Part shown: positions 16,486-22,656 of the stretch, one piece after another
How positions within the stretch are numbered: the stretch's first letter is position 1
How the letters are laid out: every line of letters begins with the position of its first letter
From: DAIRDK01 sp035403225
Lineage (GTDB): Bacteria; Bacteroidota; Bacteroidia; Bacteroidales; FEN-979
Direction: 5' to 3'
Assembly: GCA_035403225.1 (NCBI GenBank)
Contig: DAONET010000036.1
Coordinates: forward strand, 1-22,656
DNA: 22,656 nt
Program-made: the position numbers and the translations under genes
Notes under the pieces: model-generated
What the model saw: only the letters and a program-made list of their open reading frames with translations
What the model was told of the DNA's origin: nothing
Databases searched by the model: none

Positions 16486-17268
16486 ATGCAGCAGAAACCA
16501 CTGATTCTTGTAACCAATGATGATGGGGTGGGCGCACCGGGAATCCGTGCCCTGATCTCCATCGTTCGTTCAATGGGAAGGGTCGTTGTGGTGGCTCCTG
16601 ACAGACCACAGTCGGGTACGGCTCATGCGGTGACGATGAACACCCCGTTACGGCTCGATCTGGTTACCAAAGAAGAGGATTACGAAGAGTACAGTTGCAG
16701 CGGCACCCCTGCCGATTGCGTGAAACTGGCCTATAAAGTGGTCATGCGGCGCCGCCCTGATCTGTTGGTCTCCGGTATCAACCACGGGACGAACGCTTCC
16801 ATCAATATCATCTATTCGGGTACGATGGCAGCGGTGTTTGAAGGCGCGCTGGCCGGCGTCCCCTCTGTCGGTTTTTCTCTCTGTAATTACAGCTGGGAAG
16901 CGGATTTCGGTCCTTCTTTACCCTTCGTGGAGCAGATCATCCGCCGGGTTATCGGCAAAGGTCTGCCCCCGGGCGTCGGTCTCAATGTGAATGTGCCGGT
17001 TACGGAAAACGGGAAGATTAATGGAGTCAGGCTCTGCCGGCAGGCCAACGGTACCTGGCTCGAGGACTTTGATGAGCGCAAGGACCCCGGAGGACGCCCT
17101 TATTACTGGTTGAAAGGCGTCTTTGCCCGGATAGGGAACGGGGAAGATACGGATGAATCTGCCCTGGAAAAAGGGTATATCTCCGTGGTACCTGTTCACT
17201 TTGATTTTACGGCCGGTGAAGCATTGAAGGAACTGGAAGATTTAAACCTGAATCTGTCTGAATCATGA
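16486..17268 (+). CDS. surE: 5'/3'-nucleotidase SurE
   Basis: SurE is a metal-dependent nucleoside monophosphate phosphatase linked to stationary-phase survival. The 260-aa protein shows every metal ligand of the family: D12 and D13 in LVTNDDGVGAPG (8-19), S43 in DRPQSGTAHAVT (39-50), and N99 in SGINHGTN (96-103). CSGTPADCVKLAY (71-83) is also typical. The ATG at 16486 is preferred over an in-frame TTG at 16465, since the TTG sits in a -7-like promoter element and the added residues (LQATAS) are not family-like. The stop codon overlaps the lpxB start by four bases (ATGA), indicating translational coupling. Confidence 0.96.
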   Translation: MQQKPLILVTNDDGVGAPGIRALISIVRSMGRVVVVAPDRPQSGTAHAVTMNTPLRLDLVTKEEDYEEYSCSGTPADCVKLAYKVVMRRRPDLLVSGINHGTNASINIIYSGTMAAVFEGALAGVPSVGFSLCNYSWEADFGPSLPFVEQIIRRVIGKGLPPGVGLNVNVPVTENGKINGVRLCRQANGTWLEDFDERKDPGGRPYYWLKGVFARIGNGEDTDESALEKGYISVVPVHFDFTAGEALKELEDLNLNLSES

Positions 17269-18380
17269 AATATTACCTGATCGCCGGCGAAGCTTCGGGC
17301 GATTTGCATGCATCGAACCTGATGCGGGCTCTCCGGACGGAGGATCCTGCCGCTGAATTCCGCTGCTGGGGCGGTGACCTGATGGAAGCGGCCGGAGGTG
17401 TCGTGGTGAAGCATTACCGCGACCTGGCTTTCATGGGGTTCATCGAGGTGGCCCTGAATCTCCGCACCATCCTTCGCAACTTCAGCATCTGCCAAAAAGA
17501 GCTGATGTCGTGGAAACCGGATGTGCTGATCCTGGTCGACTACCCCGGTTTCAACCTGGGTATGGCGAAATTCGCGGCTACCCATGGCATCCGGGTGTTC
17601 TATTATATCTCTCCCCAGTTATGGGCCTGGCGATCATCCCGGGTGAAAAAGATCAAAAAATACGTGGAACGGATGTTCGTCATCCTCCCGTTCGAAAAAG
17701 ACTTTTATGCCCGTCACGATTATCCGGTCGATTATGTCGGACATCCGTTGCCCGATGCCATCGCCGAAACATCTGCCATAACACCGGCAGCCTTCCGGGA
17801 ATCCAACCATCTGGATGACCGGCCCATCATCGCTTTGTTGCCCGGCAGCCGGACTCAGGAGATCCCTGTCATGCTGAAGATCATGCTGCGCGTGATCCCC
17901 GGGTTCCCGCAATACCAGTTCGTCATCGCGGCCGCCCCGTCCATCCTCCCCGATTTTTACGATGACATTATCAAGGGACAACAGGTGCGGATCGTAACCG
18001 GACAAACCCACGAATTGCTCAGAAACGCTGAAGCGGCGCTGGTCACCTCCGGCACCGCCACCCTCGAGACAGCCCTGTTCGGCGTCCCTGAAGTGGTTTG
18101 CTATAAAGGGAACCCCCTCTCGGTTTGCATTGCAAGGCAAATTATCCATGTCAACTTCATCTCGCTGGTGAACCTCATCATGGGACGAGAGATCGTCAAG
18201 GAACTGATCCAGCATGATCTTACTCCTGAAAAAATATCGGAAGAACTGGGGAAGATCCTGAATGAGCCGGGAAAAACACGTATCAAAAACGATTATGTGC
18301 AGATGGCCAAAGTGCTGGGCGGTCATGGCGCCTCGGAAAGAACAGCACGCCTCATGGTACAATATTTGAAGACGAAATAA
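17265..18380 (+). CDS. lpxB: Lipid-A-disaccharide synthase
   Basis: LpxB condenses UDP-2,3-diacylglucosamine with lipid X to make the lipid A disaccharide on the inner face of the inner membrane. The 371-aa protein has the usual length for this GT19 enzyme. Motifs in order: LIAGEASGDLHASNL (5-19), DYPGFNLGMAK (about 92-102), SPQLWAWRSSRVKKIKKYVERM (about 115-136), VGHPLPDAI, LLPGSRTQEI (about 191-200), and the donor-binding TSGTATLETALFGVPEVVCYK. The start ATG overlaps the surE stop. It is the last gene of the envelope group; 26 bases later a separately expressed exported TPR protein may begin. Confidence 0.97.
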   Translation: MKYYLIAGEASGDLHASNLMRALRTEDPAAEFRCWGGDLMEAAGGVVVKHYRDLAFMGFIEVALNLRTILRNFSICQKELMSWKPDVLILVDYPGFNLGMAKFAATHGIRVFYYISPQLWAWRSSRVKKIKKYVERMFVILPFEKDFYARHDYPVDYVGHPLPDAIAETSAITPAAFRESNHLDDRPIIALLPGSRTQEIPVMLKIMLRVIPGFPQYQFVIAAAPSILPDFYDDIIKGQQVRIVTGQTHELLRNAEAALVTSGTATLETALFGVPEVVCYKGNPLSVCIARQIIHVNFISLVNLIMGREIVKELIQHDLTPEKISEELGKILNEPGKTRIKNDYVQMAKVLGGHGASERTARLMVQYLKTK

Positions 18381-18406
18381 GTTATTATCCCAATAAAACA
18401 AAGTAT

Positions 18407-19369
18407 ATGCGTTTAACTGTTACACTCCCGAAAAGCCTGATCACCCTGGTTGTGCTGATGCTTTTCTCCACAGGTCTGGCGACTGCACAAAAAACCGTCA
18501 CCATTCATCCGGTAAAAAAGGATTCGACCAATACCCGGAAACCCAACATGAATGAATATTACCCGGATACGCTCTTTAAATTCGTCAACCCTCCGAAGAA
18601 AACAACGGATCCGAAGTTGCTGGAAGCTCAAAAACTGTACAATGATGGTACCCTTAAAGCCAGGGATAAAGATTACCAGGGTGCTATCGAATTATATTCC
18701 CGGTCAATCGCCCTTTTCGAATCATCCGATACCTACATGAAACGGGGTTATTCTTATATGTTCAAGGAGAATTACCCGCTGGCTATACAGGACTTCACCG
18801 ATGCATTGCGACTGCTTGCCTCCAACAAGCTGGCCTTACTCGGACGGGGGATCGCCTATTTCAATCTGAAGGACTATAACTCCGCCCAGGCGGACCTGGG
18901 CGCCTTCATCGACCGGGATAAAAAGAATCCCATGGCTTTTAATTATATGGCCGCGGTATGTTTCAAAAAGCAGGATTACTCCTGCGCCCTGGCCAATTAC
19001 GATGAAGTGGCCAAACTGGATACCAGTTATACCGACCTGTATAACAACCGGGGCATGATGCGCCATTATCTCCGTGACTTCAAGGGAGCAGTGGCGGATT
19101 ATAACAATGCCATCAAACTCGACTCCAACAGTGTTTCAGCCCATAACAACCGGGCGGCGGCCTACATGATGCTCAACGAATTCCAGTCTGCGCTCGCCGA
19201 CCTCGATATCGCCATCAAGCTTCATCCGATGTATGCTGATGCCTATGATAACCGCGGACGGGTGAAACAAAAACTCGGAGACATGGCCGGCGCCTGTCAG
19301 GACTGGCAAACCGCCTTTTCGATGGGACTGCAGTCGTCGCGCGACATGATCATCAAATTCTGTAAATAA
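18407..19369 (+). CDS. Exported tetratricopeptide repeat (TPR) protein, first of a tandem pair
   Basis: This 320-aa protein has an N-terminal signal peptide: a basic n-region, the hydrophobic core SLITLVVLMLFSTGLA (10-25), and a likely cleavage after TAQ near residue 28. After a polar stretch (about 29-68), about six or seven TPR units run from 69 to the end, with recognisable A-x-x-D and NNR-x-x-x elements. It ends with GACQDWQTAFSMG followed by FCK. The predicted place is periplasm or outer-membrane lipid-free. No catalytic motif was seen, so a scaffold role is likely. The next gene, 18 bases on, encodes a related protein with a matching C-terminal motif. The start ATG follows an A-rich leader. 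Confidence 0.85.
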   Translation: MRLTVTLPKSLITLVVLMLFSTGLATAQKTVTIHPVKKDSTNTRKPNMNEYYPDTLFKFVNPPKKTTDPKLLEAQKLYNDGTLKARDKDYQGAIELYSRSIALFESSDTYMKRGYSYMFKENYPLAIQDFTDALRLLASNKLALLGRGIAYFNLKDYNSAQADLGAFIDRDKKNPMAFNYMAAVCFKKQDYSCALANYDEVAKLDTSYTDLYNNRGMMRHYLRDFKGAVADYNNAIKLDSNSVSAHNNRAAAYMMLNEFQSALADLDIAIKLHPMYADAYDNRGRVKQKLGDMAGACQDWQTAFSMGLQSSRDMIIKFCK

Positions 19370-19387
19370 CCAGTAACTCCGCATCCC

Positions 19388-20308
19388 ATGTACCTGCGGA
19401 TACTTTCTCTTTTTTTGTTTCTCACGTTGGCCGGATCTGTGCCTGCACAGGATTCGTTGCACTATTACATGAACCGGGGTATCCTGACTGCCAGGCTGGG
19501 TGATTACCCCACTGCTATCGGTTATTTCGACAAGGCGCTGGCCTTCGACAGCCTGAAAGCAGAAGTGTGGTACAACAAAGGCTTTGCACGAAGCGAGATG
19601 GGTGACCGGGAGGGAGCTGTCAGCGACCTGTCCCGAGCCATCCGCCTGAAACCCGGTTACCCGGAACCGTGGTTCATCAGGGCGCAGGTGAAAGAACAAC
19701 TCAACGACCTCGACGGAGCTATCCGCGATTATTCGAAAGCCCTCACCCTGAAAGCGGAATATCCGGAAGCTTATTATAACCGGGGTCTCGTCTGGATGAA
19801 GAAAGGGGAGAACATGCAGGCGATCATGGATTTCTCGAGAGCGCTGCAGTTTCAGCCACGTAATGCCGATATCCTGTACCACCGGGGACTGGCCAGATTC
19901 AACGAAAATACGTATGGATCGGCAGTGATCGATTTCAATGAGGCCATCAAGATTGATCCGAATCAGGCGATATTCTTTAAAAGCCGGGGAGCGGCGAAAG
20001 CCTCGCAGAAGCTGTACGAGGAGGCGTTACAGGATTTTGGCGCCGCCCTGCTGCTCGATCCGTCCGACCTCGAAACGCATCATAACAAGGCGCTGGCTTT
20101 GCTCTATTTAGCCAGGTATCATGATGCCTATAAGGAATATGAGGCCATCATGGAGAAAGATCCCAACGATGCGGAAGCCTGGGAAGGACGGGGAGTGGCG
20201 TGCCAATATCTCGACGATCGCAGAGGGGCCTGCCGTGACTGGAAAAAGGCGGTGAGCCTGGGTTCCCGGAAAGCGGCTTCGTATCTCGAAAAATATTGTC
20301 GGCCGTAA
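19388..20308 (+). CDS. Exported tetratricopeptide repeat (TPR) protein, second of a tandem pair
   Basis: This 306-aa protein has a short signal peptide (hydrophobic ILSLFLFLTLAGS, cleavage probably after PAQ near 21) and then about eight back-to-back TPR units covering nearly all of the mature protein. Examples are AEVWYNKGFARSEMGDREGA and PEAYYNRGLVWMKKGENMQA. It ends with RGACRDWKKAVSLGSRKAASYLEKYC, the same AC-x-DW-x2-A-x3-G then Y/F-C cap found in the preceding gene. The two genes are 18 bases apart and likely cotranscribed. The repeats differ in number and sequence, so this is an old duplication or family expansion. Partners are unknown. The protein may help assemble an envelope complex, which is inference. 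Confidence 0.85.
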   Translation: MYLRILSLFLFLTLAGSVPAQDSLHYYMNRGILTARLGDYPTAIGYFDKALAFDSLKAEVWYNKGFARSEMGDREGAVSDLSRAIRLKPGYPEPWFIRAQVKEQLNDLDGAIRDYSKALTLKAEYPEAYYNRGLVWMKKGENMQAIMDFSRALQFQPRNADILYHRGLARFNENTYGSAVIDFNEAIKIDPNQAIFFKSRGAAKASQKLYEEALQDFGAALLLDPSDLETHHNKALALLYLARYHDAYKEYEAIMEKDPNDAEAWEGRGVACQYLDDRRGACRDWKKAVSLGSRKAASYLEKYCRP

Positions 20309-20356
20309 CGGATTACCTTTTGACATCTCGGCGGATTAAGGGGCATCAGACTGTTG

Positions 20357-22498
20357 ATGATGAACCCCTGGAGACCTTATCCCCTGATCCGGCTGGTGCT
20401 GGCCTATATCGCCGGCATCCTGACAGCGATCCTGCATCTCGCTGAGGTAAGGATCGGCGCGGTTTTTATCCTGATCCCGGTTGCATTCACGCTCCTGCTG
20501 GCCCTTTTTCCGTCGCTTCTTGGCTCTTACCGGCTCCGATGGATCCGGGGAGTGATCATCTTTTCCGGTTTCCTATTGATCGGAAACCAGATGGCCCTTG
20601 ATTTCCTTCCATCTTATTTTCAGATAGATACGATGACGAATGCGGAAAAGTCCGGGATCTTCCTGGCCCGCATCGACGACCAGCCTGCGAAACGGACGAA
20701 GACGGTGAGAGTTATAGCGGAGCTTTTCCGGCACGATTCGCTCACCGGCGACTTCCAACCGGCGGGAAAGACCCTGGTTTACATCCGGAGAGACGGACCC
20801 GCGGAGACGATTCATAACGGCGACCTGATCCTCGCTGCCGGGAACCCGGAGCTGCTGCCCCTTCCCGGCGTCCCCGGAGGGTTTGACATGAGACACTATT
20901 ACGCGAGAAAAGGGATCTTTCATCAAATCTATCTCCCTGCCGGTAAGTGGAAATTTCTGTGTCCCGATCCGGGCTTCTCGGTTCGCAGAATGGCCGGAAA
21001 GGTGCGGGACAGGCTGTTGACCATACTTCAGGAAAATAATGTCACAGGGGAGGAATTCGCGGTTGCCGGGGCGCTTTTATTGGGATATGTATCCGAAATC
21101 GATAAAGAGCTGCTTAACGACTATTCTGCCTCGGGCGCCATGCATATCCTCTCCGTATCGGGCATGCATGTAGGGGTGATCTGTCTCTTCCTCGAGTTTG
21201 TGCTCAGCTTCCTGGAGAAACGACGAAAGAACTCCGGAATAGCAGGCTGGGTAAAGGCCGTGGTAATGATCGGGAGCATCTGGTTCTACGCCCTCATCAC
21301 CGGATTATCACCCCCGGTGCAGCGGGCAGCCATTATGCTGAGCATGGTCATCGCCGGGAAGAACATGCAACGCCAACCGGAGATCCTGAATATCCTGGCC
21401 GCCTCCCTCTTCATCGTGTTGTTGTCGGATCCGTTCCTGGTGATGGATGTGGGATGCCAGTTTTCCTATCTGGCCGTGGTGGGCATCGTAGTCCTGCAAC
21501 GACCCATCTATGATCTCTATGTCACCTCAAAATGGTTTCCCGACAAAGTGTGGTCGCTGATAGCCGTTTCCGTCGCTGCACAGTTAATCACTTTTCCACT
21601 GGCATTGTTCGTCTTTCACCAGTTTCCCAATTATTTTCTGCTCACGAATCTTTGTGCGGTGCCCCTCTCCAGCCTGATCATCTACACCGGCATCGTGTTG
21701 CTGGCGGCCGGACAGGTGAGCTGGCTGGGCCCGCTGATCGGGGAAGCGCTATCGTTCCTGGTATGGCTGCTGAATCAGTTTGTACGGATGGTCGATTCCC
21801 TGCCCGGATCGACCCTGAAAGGGATTTTCCTTTCTATGCCTGAAATGTTTCTTCTTTATGCCATCGTTGCTTTCCTCTTTTTATTTTTTCTGAAGAAAAG
21901 GAAACAATGGCTTTTCCTGACCATCGTCAGCCTGATCCTTTTTGCTTCTTCTTCTTTTATTCAGAAGATGGAAGGCCGGAAACGGTCGGAGCTGATCGTG
22001 TACGACGGGAAACCTGCCATGGTCGATTTTATCCAAGGCGACAGCCATTTCCTGCTGATGCAGGATCCCCTGACGGCGGTGGATGATTACACGCGGAACA
22101 TGCTTGTCGACCATTGGACCTCCGGCGGGGTACGACGACATTTTTCGGGTTATCTGAAGCCGGAGATGACAGATACCGTTGCTCGCCGCATCCCGTCGTA
22201 CCTGACACGTTGCGGGAATACGTTCCTTTTTCACGGGCAGCGGATCATCATCCTGAACAACGCAGTCAGCAGTTCCCGGCAGGATCCCCTCGAAACGGAT
22301 CTGCTGATCATCACTGACAATCCGAGAATGAAGATGGAAGAGATCCTGCGGATTTACCGGCCGGAGCGCCTCGTCATCGACGGGTCGAACGCCTGGTGGA
22401 GGGTGGAAGAATGGAAGAAAGAGGCGGAAAGGGCAGGAGTAAAGGTCCATGTGGTGGGAGAGCAGGGAATGTTCAGGTGGAGAGACGATACCGGATAG
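20357..22498 (+). CDS. comEC: ComEC/Rec2-family DNA uptake channel protein
   Basis: ComEC proteins pass single-stranded DNA across the inner membrane during natural transformation. The 713-aa protein begins with three hydrophobic spans (about 10-85), then a soluble DUF4131/OB-like region (about 95-210) ending in GGFDMRHYYARKGIFHQIYL. The competence domain (about 225-535) has the signature GALLLGYVSEID and HILSVSGMHVGV (263-274) followed by many spans. The C-terminal soluble part (about 540-713) should correspond to the metallo-beta-lactamase-like domain, but no HxHxDH motif is visible. Two adjacent ATG codons (20357 and 20360) follow an in-frame TTG; I chose the first ATG. It is the last protein gene before tRNA-Asp. 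Confidence 0.88.
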   Translation: MMNPWRPYPLIRLVLAYIAGILTAILHLAEVRIGAVFILIPVAFTLLLALFPSLLGSYRLRWIRGVIIFSGFLLIGNQMALDFLPSYFQIDTMTNAEKSGIFLARIDDQPAKRTKTVRVIAELFRHDSLTGDFQPAGKTLVYIRRDGPAETIHNGDLILAAGNPELLPLPGVPGGFDMRHYYARKGIFHQIYLPAGKWKFLCPDPGFSVRRMAGKVRDRLLTILQENNVTGEEFAVAGALLLGYVSEIDKELLNDYSASGAMHILSVSGMHVGVICLFLEFVLSFLEKRRKNSGIAGWVKAVVMIGSIWFYALITGLSPPVQRAAIMLSMVIAGKNMQRQPEILNILAASLFIVLLSDPFLVMDVGCQFSYLAVVGIVVLQRPIYDLYVTSKWFPDKVWSLIAVSVAAQLITFPLALFVFHQFPNYFLLTNLCAVPLSSLIIYTGIVLLAAGQVSWLGPLIGEALSFLVWLLNQFVRMVDSLPGSTLKGIFLSMPEMFLLYAIVAFLFLFFLKKRKQWLFLTIVSLILFASSSFIQKMEGRKRSELIVYDGKPAMVDFIQGDSHFLLMQDPLTAVDDYTRNMLVDHWTSGGVRRHFSGYLKPEMTDTVARRIPSYLTRCGNTFLFHGQRIIILNNAVSSSRQDPLETDLLIITDNPRMKMEEILRIYRPERLVIDGSNAWWRVEEWKKEAERAGVKVHVVGEQGMFRWRDDTG

Positions 22499-22556
22499 CG
22501 GACAGTTGTTTGTCAAAGAAAATTCCAGGATAATTTCGGAATCGGGAAAAAATTGT

Positions 22557-22587
22557 TTTGAGGATTACAAAAATTACTTTACTTTTG
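22557..22587 (+). promoter_or_regulatory. Full Bacteroidota-type promoter for tRNA-Asp (TTTG-N19-TAnnTTTG)
   Basis: TTTG at 22557-22560 and TACTTTTG at 22580-22587 are separated by exactly 19 bases, which is the consensus spacing for the Bacteroidota primary sigma factor. Transcription would start near 22592, about ten bases before the mature tRNA 5' end. This is the clearest promoter in the window. The rest of the space from 22499 shows only a weak 4-bp GACA/TGTC hairpin. Confidence 0.82.
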
Positions 22588-22601
22588 CACCACTGAAACA
22601 C

Positions 22602-22656
22602 GGTCTGGTAGTTCAGTTGGTTAGAATGCCGCCCTGTCACGGCGGAGGTCGCGAGT
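22602..22656 (+). tRNA. tRNA-Asp (GTC), 3' end cut off by window edge
   Basis: The 5' acceptor strand GGTCTGG (22602-22608), the D arm GTTCAGTTGGTTAGAAT and the anticodon arm CCGCC-CTGTCAC-GGCGG are present, giving anticodon GTC (aspartate). The variable loop and the first T-stem bases (GCGAG) follow, then the window ends. It has its own strong promoter directly upstream and probably leads a tRNA or tRNA-plus-gene transcript beyond the window. Confidence 0.93.

Noticed and set aside
20296..20322. TTG and TACCTTTTG before comEC as a promoter
   Set aside because: The -7-like string has one extra base and the spacer from TTG is 15 rather than 19, so it does not match the consensus.
1..22656. 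CRISPR arrays, insertion sequences, phage genes, toxin-antitoxin or defence modules
   Set aside because: No spaced direct repeats, inverted-repeat-bounded transposase genes or recognisable defence domains were seen on either strand; the window is syntenic housekeeping sequence.

Overview
The window is a bacterial chromosome segment in which every gene lies on the + strand. It almost certainly comes from a member of the Bacteroidota, probably assembled from a metagenome. Evidence for the phylum: most start codons follow A/T-rich leaders without a Shine-Dalgarno sequence; a full TTTG-N19-TAnnTTTG promoter of the Bacteroidota housekeeping sigma type precedes the last tRNA, and TAnnTTTG -7 elements precede two other genes; a DUF3467 gene follows rpoC; and DUF2520, KdsC-like, UbiA-like and Maf genes stand in series. 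KdsC and LpxB imply an outer membrane with lipid A and Kdo. I cannot name a genus.

Region 1 (1-13526) is the translation/transcription core: 3' end of tRNA-Thr(GGT), tuf, tRNA-Trp(CCA), secE, nusG, rplK, rplA, rplJ, rplL, rpoB, rpoC and a small DUF3467 gene. It ends at a strong intrinsic terminator (13479-13526). Hairpins sit after tuf, after secE, before rplL, after rplL and before rpoB. The small hairpins before rplL and rpoB share the layout GTCC-loop-GGACACAAAAA just upstream of the start codon and may be a shared cis element.

Region 2 (13547-18380) starts with a -7 element abutting that terminator. It carries a Rossmann/DUF2520 protein, a KdsC-like HAD phosphatase, a UbiA-family prenyltransferase, a Maf nucleotide pyrophosphatase, SurE and LpxB, tightly packed and partly overlapping. 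The theme is envelope lipid and LPS supply plus nucleotide housekeeping.

Region 3 (18407-22498) has two tandem exported TPR proteins that end in the same cysteine-containing C-terminal motif, then a ComEC/Rec2-type DNA-uptake channel whose C-terminal domain lacks a visible metallo-beta-lactamase metal motif. A promoter and the 5' part of tRNA-Asp(GTC) close the window.

The main structural oddity is technical. rpoB and rpoC are each interrupted by exactly 100 N, and each N run is flanked by the same 55 bases on both sides. Removing 155 bases at each site gives uninterrupted frames (RpoB 1270 aa, RpoC 1428 aa). These are therefore unmerged contig overlaps, not real gene breaks or duplications. 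I saw no CRISPR array, insertion sequence, prophage, defence system or clearly new multi-gene system; this is a mainly housekeeping locus with a few cis-regulatory features worth checking.
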